Below, in pieces: positions 1-8,181 of a DNA stretch of 64,000 nucleotides. The notes below the pieces were generated by a model. That model was not told where the DNA came from and did not search any database. It saw only the letters and a program-made list of their open reading frames with translations. Source of the stretch: an uncultured Bacteroides sp. (GTDB lineage Bacteria; Bacteroidota; Bacteroidia; Bacteroidales; Bacteroidaceae); the NCBI GenBank assembly GCA_900544075.1, contig UQTJ01000004.1:1-64000 (forward strand), given 5' to 3'. Numbering within the stretch: the first letter of the stretch is position 1; the number at the start of each line of letters is the position of its first letter. Position numbers and translations under genes: made by a program.

Positions 1-797
1 TCACCACCCGCAACCACACCTCCGGCGGCGACTATGTAACGGTGCGAATCGCCATTCCCGCCCAGACCTCCGAGGCCGGGCCGGAGCAACAGGCCGAGGC
101 CGAGAAGCGTGCCGAACAGGCCCGCCTGGAGGCCGAGCAACAACAGGCCGAGAAGCAACGGGCCGAAGCTGAAGCACAACGAGCCCGGCTGGAGGCCGAG
201 AAGCAACGTCTGGAGGCCGAGAAGCAACGCCTGGAAGCAGAGAAGCAACGCCTGGAGGCCGAACGGCAACGGGCCGAGGCCGGGCACCCGGAGCACGACT
301 CCTACCACCTCGCCCTGCGTGCCAACCTGCTGCGCTGGGCCACCCTCACCCCCGACCTGGGTATCGAATGGCGCATCTGCCCGTCGTGGGGCATTGCCGT
401 AAACGGCTCGTGGACATCATGGAGCTGGAGCAACAAAGACCGCCGCTATGCCCTCTGGGAAGTGGCTCCGGAAGTGCGTTACTACATGGGCGAGAAGAAA
501 GCCTGGTATCTGGGTGCGATGTTCAAGGCCGGACAGTTCAACTACAAGCTCTCCGAAACAGGCAAGCAGGGCGACCTGATGGGTGGCGGCATCACCGCCG
601 GCTACCAGCTGCGGCTGAACAAGGCATTAGATCTTGATTTCAACCTCGGTCTGGGCTACCTGAATGCCGACTATGAGAAATATGAAGTCATTGACGGTGT
701 GCGAGTACGCCGCGGCAACGAGACAAAAGACTGGTGGGGCCCCATCAATGCCGGTGTGACATTGGTATGGAAAATTGGTGCAAGCCGAGCGCATTAA
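1..797 (+). CDS. DUF3575 outer-membrane-type protein with coiled-coil linker, 5' truncated by window edge
   Basis: The reading frame is already open at position 3, so the real start lies outside the window; the GTG at 42 is only an internal codon. The visible part begins with the end of an upstream domain, then a long Glu/Ala/Gln/Arg-rich segment built on a heptad (RLEAEKQ and variants), predicted to be a coiled coil. From about codon 95 after the GTG comes a beta-strand-rich domain (LRANLLRWATLTPDLGIEWR, then alternating aromatic strands ending VTLVWKIG) that I recognise as DUF3575. In Bacteroidales such proteins, often with an N-terminal DUF3868, sit at the head of fimbrial operons. Here it is followed by FimB-like and fimbrillin genes, which fits. 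A role as an envelope anchor or assembly protein is inference. The DNA is much more GC-rich than the housekeeping genes in this window. Confidence 0.75.
   Translation, partial: TTRNHTSGGDYVTVRIAIPAQTSEAGPEQQAEAEKRAEQARLEAEQQQAEKQRAEAEAQRARLEAEKQRLEAEKQRLEAEKQRLEAERQRAEAGHPEHDSYHLALRANLLRWATLTPDLGIEWRICPSWGIAVNGSWTSWSWSNKDRRYALWEVAPEVRYYMGEKKAWYLGAMFKAGQFNYKLSETGKQGDLMGGGITAGYQLRLNKALDLDFNLGLGYLNADYEKYEVIDGVRVRRGNETKDWWGPINAGVTLVWKIGASRAH
189..272 (+). repeat. four 21-bp tandem repeats encoding coiled-coil heptads
   Basis: Four near-identical 21-bp units start at 189, 210, 231 and 252, each reading ctggaggccgagaagcaacg plus one base with minor changes. Each unit encodes exactly one heptad (LEAEKQR), so gain or loss of a unit keeps the frame and changes only coiled-coil length. 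Less regular copies precede them from about 110. Confidence 0.85.
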
Positions 798-868
798 AGT
801 TTACTTTAGAATGCGCGAGGCGCAGCCCAATTTATGTAAGTTGTTCTAAAAACGGAGAATAATCGAAT

Positions 869-1744
869 ATGAAAGCAAGACAATATATAAATATGATGGG
901 AATGGCAGCCGCCGTGCTGCTCTCTTCCTGCGTGAAGGACACGCTTTATGACACGCCGCACCCCGACTACGGGAAGATTGCGGTGACAGCCGACTGGTCG
1001 GCCCGCGGTGAGGGCATCGACATACCTGCCACATGGACGGTCACCATGGGTGACTATACGGGCACGGAGACCGGTGCGACCCACTCGCCGGACTATCTTT
1101 TCAATCCGGGCAGTTATACCCTTGCGGTGTATAACCCTGCCGACGGCATTACGGTAAGCGGCACCACCGCTACCGTAGTTCAACAAGCAGAAACCGAAGC
1201 ATTCATCAGCAACGCCCCCGGCTGGCTCTTCACATCCGTGCAGGAGGTGGCTATAGAAGCCGACACCGATTACGAGCTGACCGCCGCAATGAAGCAGCAG
1301 GTGCGTGAGCTGACGCTTGTCATCGAGCCTACCGGTGATGCCGCCGGACGCATCACGGAGATTGCAGCCAGCCTGACGGGTGCGGCCGGGACACTTGACT
1401 TCGCTACCGATACCTACGGAGCCGCTTCGAGCGTCGTGCTGCCCTTCACGAAGATTACCGAAGGAGCCGATGCCGGCAAGTGGACGGCCACGGTGCGGCT
1501 GCTGGGTGTGACCGGCACGGAGCAGCTGCTGACGGGCGAAATCCGCTATGCTGACGGCAACCCGCTCCCCACGACGCTGGAGAGCGACCTCACGGAAGCC
1601 CTCAAGGATTTCAACGCCGGAAAGAGCGAGTCGCTGACCCTCGGAGGCACACTGGTCGAGACCCCAGAAGAGACGGAATTTTCAGGATTCGAGATTACCG
1701 GATGGGAAACGGGGGACGGAGGCGACGTTAGCGCGGAAATGTAA
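869..1744 (+). CDS. FimB/Mfa2- or DUF5119-like fimbrial lipoprotein
   Basis: A 291-residue lipoprotein with signal peptide and lipobox (AAAVLLSSC, Cys at about residue 21). After the Cys it reads KDTLYDTPHPDYGKIAVTADW, an opening I associate with the DUF5119 / FimB-Mfa2 group of Bacteroidales minor fimbrial or anchor proteins. The rest is Thr/Ala/Gly-rich and predicted beta-sandwich. It lies between the DUF3575 gene and a fimbrillin, and the next gene starts 18 bp after its stop, so one transcript is likely. High GC like its neighbours. The family call rests on general resemblance and gene context, so the exact family is uncertain; secretion as a lipoprotein is clear. Confidence 0.6.
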   Translation: MKARQYINMMGMAAAVLLSSCVKDTLYDTPHPDYGKIAVTADWSARGEGIDIPATWTVTMGDYTGTETGATHSPDYLFNPGSYTLAVYNPADGITVSGTTATVVQQAETEAFISNAPGWLFTSVQEVAIEADTDYELTAAMKQQVRELTLVIEPTGDAAGRITEIAASLTGAAGTLDFATDTYGAASSVVLPFTKITEGADAGKWTATVRLLGVTGTEQLLTGEIRYADGNPLPTTLESDLTEALKDFNAGKSESLTLGGTLVETPEETEFSGFEITGWETGDGGDVSAEM

Positions 1745-1762
1745 GACAATTAACAATTAACA

Positions 1763-2656
1763 ATGAATAAAATGAAGACTAAACACTTTGCACTCGCAGT
1801 GCTGGCATTGTCACTTGCCGCCTGCAACAATGAAAATGAGATTTTGAACAACGACGGCCCCGTAGCCGCACAGTTCACCGCCGACATCTATAAGGCCGTA
1901 TCCACCCGCGTCAATTCGGAGGGGACCGGCTTTACCGACAACGACTGTATCGGCATCAACAGCGAAGACATCACCAACGTGCCCTACGTGAGAGAGAACG
2001 GCCAGTTCGGGCCCAAGGGTACAACCATCTATTTCAATGACACCGAAACGAAGACCTTCAGCGCCTACTACCCGTATAGGGAGGACAGCGAATTGCAGAA
2101 TGGAATCGTGTCAGTCAACACCGATCAATACGGTCAGGGCCCCGAAATAGACTTCCTTTTCGCCTCGGGAGCCACGGGCAGCACCAGCAGCCCGACGGTG
2201 AGCTTCACCGGCGAGCATGCGTTCAAGCACTGCATGAGCCTCGTCAAGTTCAATTTTTTGGAGGGCGAAGGCGTTGACTTCAGCGAAAAAATTCTTAAAC
2301 ACTGCATGTTAAATGGTCTGAAGACTGTAGGCACTTTCAACACCACTACCGGTGAAACCGCCCTGACTGTCAACTATCCCTCGCCGATTACCATGTGGTT
2401 TGACGACGGCGCCACCACCTCGCAACTCTTCATTTTCCCGCAGACATTGGATTTTACAACGCCCCTTAACCTGAGTGTGGTGTACAACGGCGTGGAATAC
2501 ACAACCACGTTGCCGAAGCCATCCACGTCTAAGTTAGACGCAGGCTATGCCTACACCTATAACATCACGCTCAACAACAAGGGCATCACGGTGGAAGAAC
2601 CGGAGATTACCCCGTGGGAACCCGGAAATTCGAACAATGTAAGCATCACGCTGTAA
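1763..2656 (+). CDS. fimbrillin family lipoprotein (Mfa-like)
   Basis: A 297-residue protein with signal peptide and lipobox (ALSLAACNNENEI, Cys near residue 21). After the Cys it shows the usual fimbrillin opening (VSTRVNSEGTGFTDNDCIGI), then blocks such as TKTFSAYYPYRED and a late EITPWEPG segment typical of the Mfa-like/fimbrillin family. These proteins are exported as lipoproteins and, in the Porphyromonas model, processed and polymerised by donor-strand exchange. Polymerisation of this one is inferred from the family. It follows the FimB-like gene by 18 bp. A degraded second copy of its 5' part occurs about 3.8 kb downstream (5782-5880), which points to a lost paralogue. Confidence 0.8.
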   Translation: MNKMKTKHFALAVLALSLAACNNENEILNNDGPVAAQFTADIYKAVSTRVNSEGTGFTDNDCIGINSEDITNVPYVRENGQFGPKGTTIYFNDTETKTFSAYYPYREDSELQNGIVSVNTDQYGQGPEIDFLFASGATGSTSSPTVSFTGEHAFKHCMSLVKFNFLEGEGVDFSEKILKHCMLNGLKTVGTFNTTTGETALTVNYPSPITMWFDDGATTSQLFIFPQTLDFTTPLNLSVVYNGVEYTTTLPKPSTSKLDAGYAYTYNITLNNKGITVEEPEITPWEPGNSNNVSITL

Positions 2657-2673
2657 GCCCCACATACCACTCG

Positions 2674-2895
2674 GGTCACCCCGCACCACGATGCGCTCCG
2701 TGTCACCCCGCACCACGATGCGGGGTCCAGAGAGGGGCCTCTTGTGGGTATTGCCTTTGCCGGTATTCCCTGCCCGGGTATTTCTGGATTCCGCATCAAG
2801 TGCGGAATGACGGGAAGTACCGCGTCGTAGCGCGGTATGACGTGGAGCACCGCATCAAGTGCGGAATGACCGGGAGGGTATCCCTGGATTCCTGA
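2674..2895. repeat. cluster of REP-like palindromic repeats
   Basis: The gap between two fimbrillin genes holds about five short palindromic units in tandem. Two read gtcaccccgcaccacgatgcg. Two read ccgcatcaagtgcggaatgac, and one is the variant ccgcgtcgtagcgcggtatgac. Each folds into a small GC-rich hairpin. The remainder (tctggattcc, ccctggattcc) repeats the flanks of such units. Units of this type are dispersed in many Bacteroidales genomes. Any small reading frame across this stretch is an artefact of the repeats. Confidence 0.8.
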
Positions 2896-2939
2896 AATGA
2901 CATAGAAAAAAAGAAATATATAAATAAACTAATAATAAG

Positions 2940-4781
2940 ATGAAAACCAACAGTTTTGTATTCGCAATACTGCTACTTGCCACGGCTGCCTGCACGAAGG
3001 ACGAACTGGCGGACGGTGACCGTCTGCCCGAAGGACAATACCCGCTGGAGATAGCCCGCATCACCCTCGGCGTGGAGGGCGGCGAGGCGCAGCCGTGGGG
3101 CGCACCGGCGACGCGCGTCAGCGAGAACGGGGACGGCACGGGCAGCGTGTTCAGCGCGGGCGACCGGTTCGCCGTGCAGATAAACGCCGAGGAGGGCATC
3201 TACATCGTGCAGGACGACGGATCCATCAAAGCCGAGTCACCCCTGTACTGGAGCGACTCCGGCGAACACACCGTCACCGCCTGGTACCCCGCCACGGGCG
3301 GCACCCTCGACCTCGGCGACCAAAGTCAAAGTCTTGCCTACCTGCTGGGCGGCTCGGGCACGGGCGACTACCTGACACCCGTCACGCTGACCTTTGCCCA
3401 CCGTCTGGCCAAGGTGCGCGTCACGCCTTCGGACGATGCACTCGGCGAGGTGCAGAGTCTTCAGCTCTATACCTACACACAGTGTACTTATGAAAAGGGC
3501 ACGGTAGTGCAAGGCTCGCAAGAGGGCTGGATAGAGATGAAGAAGTGCGAATACACCGAGAACGGCAACGCCATCACCTGCTGGGAAGCGAACGTGGTGC
3601 CCGGCTACGAGATAACCAAGCTGATGGCGAACAACGACAACAAGGAACGCGACCTCTCTGCTGCCATCACCCCCGAGGCGGGCAGCTACTACAACATCAC
3701 GCTGGATAAGGACAAGGGATATACCGACGACGGACAGGGCAACTACACCGTGACCTCCGCCGAGGGCCTGAAGAACATCGCCAAGCTGGTGAACGAAGAA
3801 TGGAATTTAAGCATCGACATCACCCTGACGAGCGACATCGACCTCTCGGGCATCGACTGGACGCCGATAGGCATAGACTATAACCACCGATACGCCGGCA
3901 CCTTCGACGGCAACGGCAAGACCATCACGGGGCTGACCGTTACGGGAAGTGACCAATATGCGGGCCTGTTCGGCTACATCGACACCGGCGGCAAGGTGAA
4001 GGACGTGGTGCTGGAGGGTGTACAGATAACAAGCGATAACAGTTCGGGCTATGCCGGCGGCGTGGCGGGATATTGCTATCGGGGCACCCTTGAAAACTGC
4101 TCGGTGTCGGGCAGCGTCAGCGGTAGCGGCAGTAGTAGCGACGTAGGCGGTGTAGTGGGCTACCAAACGGGCGGTTCCATCACCGGATGCAGCTCCTCGG
4201 CCACAGTGAAGGGAACGCAGCGGGCAGGCGGCATGGCAGGTGTGACGAATAATGGTGCCACCCTGACCGCCTGCTATGCCACAGAAGACGTGACCGTTGA
4301 AAGAACCCCCACAAACAACACCTATGCCGGTGGCGTGGTGGGATTCAACGGAGGAGGCAGCACTCTCATTGCCTGCTATGCCACGGGCAGCGTGACCGTT
4401 ACAGGTGACGGAACCGGCTCTATCTATGTAGGCGGTGTAACGGGTGACAATTTTGCGAGTACCCTGACCGCCTGCTATCATGCTGCGGGAACTGTCAGCG
4501 GCCCGGATGGAGCCACAGGCGGCGTGGCGGGACGGAACTTCAAGGACTCCATGTTTGGTGGCGGTATCATCACCGCCTGCTACTGGGGAGGCAACGGCCA
4601 GGAACAAGGCATCGGTGAAGACCAGGTAGGTACCGGCGAAACCACCAAGGTGGACGGCACGGATGTTACCTGGAGATCAGCCATGACATCAATGAACGAA
4701 GCATTACAGAGTGCGGGCTCAGCGTGGTCTTATACAATAGGCGAGGACTTCTTACCCACACTGGAACAAGGGCAACAATAA
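2940..4781 (+). CDS. fimbrillin-type lipoprotein with GLUG repeats
   Basis: A 613-residue lipoprotein (signal peptide ending LLATAAC, Cys near residue 18). Residues about 20-260 look like a fimbrillin/Mfa-like module (YWSDSGEHTVTAWYPATGG; FAHRLAKVRVTPSD). After a linker (YTVTSAEGLKNIAKLVNE) there is a GLUG-type region at about 300-580 with repeated blocks such as YAGTFDGNGKTITGLTV, YAGLFGYI, GGVAGYC, GGVVGYQ, GGMAGV, GGVVGFN and GGVTGD, separated by Cys-containing strands (ENCSVSGSV, TGCSSSATV, TACYATEDV). Such repeats form beta-helical adhesin-like stalks. A tip or adhesin role is inferred. The gene is very GC-rich. It closes the fimbrial group; the next frames are decayed. Confidence 0.8.
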   Translation: MKTNSFVFAILLLATAACTKDELADGDRLPEGQYPLEIARITLGVEGGEAQPWGAPATRVSENGDGTGSVFSAGDRFAVQINAEEGIYIVQDDGSIKAESPLYWSDSGEHTVTAWYPATGGTLDLGDQSQSLAYLLGGSGTGDYLTPVTLTFAHRLAKVRVTPSDDALGEVQSLQLYTYTQCTYEKGTVVQGSQEGWIEMKKCEYTENGNAITCWEANVVPGYEITKLMANNDNKERDLSAAITPEAGSYYNITLDKDKGYTDDGQGNYTVTSAEGLKNIAKLVNEEWNLSIDITLTSDIDLSGIDWTPIGIDYNHRYAGTFDGNGKTITGLTVTGSDQYAGLFGYIDTGGKVKDVVLEGVQITSDNSSGYAGGVAGYCYRGTLENCSVSGSVSGSGSSSDVGGVVGYQTGGSITGCSSSATVKGTQRAGGMAGVTNNGATLTACYATEDVTVERTPTNNTYAGGVVGFNGGGSTLIACYATGSVTVTGDGTGSIYVGGVTGDNFASTLTACYHAAGTVSGPDGATGGVAGRNFKDSMFGGGIITACYWGGNGQEQGIGEDQVGTGETTKVDGTDVTWRSAMTSMNEALQSAGSAWSYTIGEDFLPTLEQGQQ

Positions 4782-4837
4782 AAGCCGGGCCCTAAGTTCG
4801 GCTGACAGATATATAGAACAGTAAATTACAGGGCATT

Positions 4838-5203
4838 ATGATACGCAAGATACTGACAACTTACGCTGCACGGCTGGATGAATATCTGGCCCGCTCACAC
4901 CGGCAGCCCGAAGGGGTGGCCGAGGTCGGGCTGATAGGCTCTGCCGGCGAGCAATGCCCCAACAAGCTGGTGGTCTCTCTCGTTAATCTGGAACGGGAAG
5001 CCAGCGGCGATGGCGGCTATATGCAGCGTGCCGCAACCGGCTATGCCGGCAGACGTCAGCCGCTGCTGCTGAACATGCACATCATGATGGCGGCAGTATA
5101 TGAAGACAAACGGTATGCCGAAGCGTTGTCAGTATTGTCCGATGCACTCACTTTCGTTCAGTCGCTGCCCCGGTTCGAGGTCGGCAATTCATTGGAAAAG
5201 TGA
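4838..5203 (+). pseudogene. truncated DUF4255 (Pvc16-type) contractile injection system gene
   Basis: A 121-residue frame beginning MIRKILTTYAARLDEYL. It carries blocks expected in the N-terminal part of DUF4255 proteins: NKLVVSLVNLEREA, then LLLNMHIMMAAVYEDKRYAEA, then LSVLSDALTFVQSLPRFE. The family is normally around 180-200 residues; here the frame ends just after the FQxxPxF-type block and lacks the C-terminal part. DUF4255 proteins cap or initiate the tube/sheath in extracellular contractile injection systems and occur in some Bacteroidetes type VI-like loci. No other injection-system gene is present, so this is best read as an orphan relic. A functional short protein cannot be excluded. 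Confidence 0.55.
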
Positions 5204-5345
5204 TAATAAGAAAATAACAGGAACTCCCGTTCCGCGCACGAGCATTTGTGCCCGGCAACATCATACAGACACCGCAGCCCGCTACCGTAAGGTCAGTGGG
5301 CTGCATTTTCATAGGAGAAATTATAAACAAAATGAGGTAAACCGC

Positions 5346-5780
5346 ATGAAACAGAAAACAATAGCAACCAGGCACCTGCGCACCAAGATAGCGGCAGGAT
5401 ATGTGCTGATACTATTCGTCATTTTCGGCATCGTCTATATTTGGCTCAATGAACAGAACAGACAACAGGAATTGGAAGCTACTACCTACAAAATAAGAAG
5501 TCTCCGCAAGGATGTACACGAGGTATATATAAGTCCAGAACCTGCCGCAGCGAGCGTATAGACAGCATATGCCAGCTGCTGGCTGAAAAGGAAAAATTGC
5601 TGAATAGAATCATGCTGGTACTCTACGAACAAGAAGAGATAAAGGAAAAGATAGCAAGACATTACTGGATGCAGCGACATCATTCTGATGGGTGACCGCA
5701 ACCGGCTGATACAGATAGCCAACAATCTGCTGAGCAATGCCATCAAGTTTACGGAAAGCGGTACGGTAGGACTGGACATT
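5346..5780 (+). pseudogene. shattered sensor histidine kinase remnant
   Basis: Three pieces of one kinase type lie in three frames. 5346-5561 gives the N-terminus: a short cytoplasmic start, a membrane segment (AAGYVLILFVIFGIVYIWL) and the beginning of a periplasmic domain. From 5543 a second frame continues (IDSICQLLAEKEKLLNRIM), matching what should come later in that periplasmic domain, so an internal deletion has occurred. From 5676 a third frame gives part of the ATPase domain N-box (GDRNRLIQIANNLLSNAIKF). The dimerisation/phosphoacceptor region and the rest of the ATPase domain are missing. In related Bacteroides loci full-length kinases of this type are hybrid regulators. Not functional as it stands. 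Confidence 0.8.
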
Positions 5781-5781
5781 C

Positions 5782-5928
5782 GCCGGCTTTACCAACGTGC
5801 CCTACAAGAGAGAGAACGGTAAGTTCGTAACTGACGGTACGACCATTTATTTTGACGACACCGAAACTAAGACCTTCATTCCACATACAGCTGCCCCGGC
5901 GCAAGCGTCAAGCCGGAGCTGCCCATAG
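5782..5928 (+). pseudogene. fragment of a second fimbrillin gene
   Basis: The frame from 5782 reads GFTNVPYKRENGKF, then DGTTIYFDDTETKTF, closely matching residues of the intact fimbrillin at 1763 (NVPYVRENGQF; KGTTIYFNDTETKTF) at both protein and DNA level. Relative to the intact gene, 13 codons between GF-T and NVPY are missing, bounded by short acc repeats, as expected of a deletion between direct repeats. After the TKTF block similarity stops abruptly. The fragment is joined directly to the kinase remnant. Confidence 0.8.
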
Positions 5929-6027
5929 ACAGAATGGTGCGACGACCGCTTTCGCAGGCGGCAGCACAAAACAAGCGTTCTTTAAAAGATTGTATAGGAA
6001 ATAGAATGATTATTGCCGGAAAAGGGT

Positions 6028-6035
6028 TATTTTTG
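6028..6035 (+). promoter_or_regulatory. -7 box upstream of truncated KilA-N gene
   Basis: tatttttg fits TAnnTTTG and lies about 28 bp before the start codon at 6064. No clear -33 TTTG was seen at the expected distance. Confidence 0.4.
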
Positions 6036-6063
6036 TTAGCGTAATCAAAAGAAAAAGAATACT

Positions 6064-6405
6064 ATGGCAAAGAAATCGACCCTCCAGGTGAAAGGTACCA
6101 CCATTAGGACCTTGCAGCATAATGGCATTGACTATATCTGCATCACGGACATCGCTCGCCAGAAAAATCCTGCCGAGCCTAAAGACGTAGTGAAGAACTG
6201 GATGCGACTGAAGAACACGCTGGAATACCTCGGACTGTGGGAGCAACTAAACAACCCCGCGTTTAAAGGGGTCGAATTCGACCCCCTTTTGGCGGAAGCG
6301 GGCAGCAATGCGTTTACCATGAGTCCTTCAAGGTGGGTGGAACTGACCGGGGCTGTCGGTATCCTGTCGAAAAACGGTGCCGGGGGCTTCGTGTTTTTTT
6401 ATTGA
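6064..6405 (+). pseudogene. C-terminally truncated KilA-N domain protein
   Basis: The 113-residue frame opens MAKKSTLQVKGTTIRTLQHN and continues with the KilA-N hallmarks YICITDIARQKN, VVKNWMRLKNTLEYLGLWE and the SNAFTMSPSRWVE block. KilA-N proteins of this Bacteroidales type are usually well over 200 residues; after this point one expects a Gly-rich turn, a DIAFEFASWISPEF-type segment and a helical tail. Here the frame runs into a T-rich stretch and stops (GAGGFVFFY), so the conserved second half is lost. KilA-N is a DNA-binding domain common in phages and mobile islands. The stump is probably non-functional and adds to the decayed region before it. Confidence 0.7.
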
Positions 6406-6615
6406 TAAAGGGATGGAAGAAATTGAAGTGGAAAGAAATAATATAAGATAAATACCGGTTTTCGGATATTTTCATTATTTTTGTAAAAAGTAGAAGAGAA
6501 TACCGCTTAGAAACCCAACGACAACTAAAAACCAAGAACTAACCACCGGTAACCCGGTTCTTAATTAGCTTCGCTGACTTTTAGTTTTTAATTATTAATT
6601 TTTTAATTGACCAAC

Positions 6616-8181
6616 ATGAAATACCCGATAGGAATACAAAGTTTTGACCAGATAATCGAAGACGGTTATGTCTATATAGACAAGACGGATATGGTTTATA
6701 GTCTGGCACATGAAGGAAAGATATACTTCCTGAGCCGTCCTCGCCGTTTCGGGAAAAGCCTTCTCGTATCGACACTGAAAAATTATTTCCTTGGCAGGAA
6801 AGAACTGTTCAGAGGACTGAAGATAGACAGTCTGGAAAAAGACTGGAAGGTCTATCCTGTGTTCCATATGGATTTCAATGGAGGGGAATATACTTGCCCC
6901 GGTTCATTGAGAGATGCCATTACGGGTTATATATCTGATTGGGAAAAGGAATATAGCATAGAAGACGGTTCTATGGATATTAATCTTGGATTGCGTTTCA
7001 AGAGGATTCTGGTCAAGGCTCACGAACAGAGCGGACGCCGTGCCGTGGTACTTGTTGATGAATACGACAAGCCGATATTGGACGTTCTGGACGTTGACAA
7101 GAATCTGGAGGAAGAACACCGCAATATCCTGAAAGGTTTCTATTCTGTGTTCAAGGGGGCGGACGAGCATCTGCAGTTCGTATTCCTGACGGGAGTGACA
7201 AAATTCTCGCAGGTAAGCGTGTTCAGCGGTTTCAACCAGCCTTTCGACATAAGCATGCACAGCAGGTACGAGACGCTTTGCGGTATAACTCAGGAGGAAC
7301 TGGATGCTACCTTCAGAGAACCAATGGAGAGCATGGCAAAGGCTTACAGGTGTTCATACGAGGAAATGAGAAACAGACTTAAGGCTCAGTATGACGGTTA
7401 TCACTTCAGTGACCAGATGACAGATATGTATAATCCGTTCAGCCTGCTTAACGCATTTGCCACACAAAGAATCTCCGATTACTGGTTCAAGAGCGGCACT
7501 CCTTCATATCTTATCCGTCTGCTTTCGCATTCAGACGAGAACATGAACGATATCACTGGCAAGTATTATGCCCCAAAGGAGTTTATCGACTACAAGGCTG
7601 ACGTGGAACAGCCTCTCCCGATGATTTACCAGAGCGGCTATCTCACGATAAAGGAGTTTGATATGGAGTTCGGGCTGTTCCTTCTGGATTACCCGAACAA
7701 GGAGGTAAAGGAAGGTTTTCTTTCATTGATAGCCTCAAAGTATTTTAATAATGGTGACGCAATATATCCTTGGATAAGGGAAGCCGCCGTTTTTTTGCGG
7801 AGAGGTGACACGGAAGGTTTCCGCACCGGTCTGACATCTTTCCTTGCCAGCATCCCCTACACTATGCGCCGCAAGGAGAACGAGCGTGAGAGGGAGCGTT
7901 ATTTCCACTATACCTTCTACCTTATAATGCGCCTTATAAGCGTTTACACAGTTTATACTGAGAAGGTTCAGAGTCATGGCCGTGTGGACTGCATAGTCGA
8001 GACTCCTGATTATGTGTATATCTTCGAGTTCAAGCTTGACGGCACTGCGGATGATGCTATGCACCAGATAGAAGAAAAAGGCTATGCCATGGAATACGGG
8101 TCGGACAGCCGCAAACTTTATAAGATAGGCGCTGTATTCTCTTCGGAAACGGGAACGATAGGGGACTGGAAAGTATTATAA
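6616..8181 (+). CDS. AAA-ATPase / PD-(D/E)XK nuclease-like protein
   Basis: About 521 residues from the ATG at 6616 (a TTG three codons upstream is possible). The N-terminal half is an AAA-ATPase-like domain: YIDKTDMVYSL, Walker A in SRPRRFGKSLLVSTL, Walker B in AVVLVDEYDKPILD, sensor-like VFLTGVTKFSQVSVF. The C-terminal end has the family's PD-(D/E)XK-like signature, GRVDCIVE followed by YIFEFKLDG. Length and order match this large Bacteroidetes family, found in many paralogues per genome and of unproven function; roles in mobile DNA or defence have been suggested. It stands alone between the decayed island and the AraC gene, whose 3' end it overlaps by 6 bp, convergently. Confidence 0.85.
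   Translation: MKYPIGIQSFDQIIEDGYVYIDKTDMVYSLAHEGKIYFLSRPRRFGKSLLVSTLKNYFLGRKELFRGLKIDSLEKDWKVYPVFHMDFNGGEYTCPGSLRDAITGYISDWEKEYSIEDGSMDINLGLRFKRILVKAHEQSGRRAVVLVDEYDKPILDVLDVDKNLEEEHRNILKGFYSVFKGADEHLQFVFLTGVTKFSQVSVFSGFNQPFDISMHSRYETLCGITQEELDATFREPMESMAKAYRCSYEEMRNRLKAQYDGYHFSDQMTDMYNPFSLLNAFATQRISDYWFKSGTPSYLIRLLSHSDENMNDITGKYYAPKEFIDYKADVEQPLPMIYQSGYLTIKEFDMEFGLFLLDYPNKEVKEGFLSLIASKYFNNGDAIYPWIREAAVFLRRGDTEGFRTGLTSFLASIPYTMRRKENERERERYFHYTFYLIMRLISVYTVYTEKVQSHGRVDCIVETPDYVYIFEFKLDGTADDAMHQIEEKGYAMEYGSDSRKLYKIGAVFSSETGTIGDWKVL

Noticed and set aside
2614..2895. Possible small Cys/His-rich gene between fimbrillins
   Set aside because: It runs across the REP-like palindromes and its residues simply translate those repeats.
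3095..3493. Arg-rich plus-strand frame inside the GLUG fimbrillin
   Set aside because: Shifted frame of GC-rich DNA; no signal, no start site, no family features.
3807..4607. 266-codon minus-strand frame opposite the GLUG gene
   Set aside because: Product is a low-complexity Ala/Gly/His mirror of the repeats; GC-rich repetitive genes often leave the antisense open.
5100..5561. 153-codon frame as one gene
   Set aside because: It joins the tail of the DUF4255 fragment read in a wrong frame to the start of the kinase fragment; the real kinase start is the ATG at 5346.
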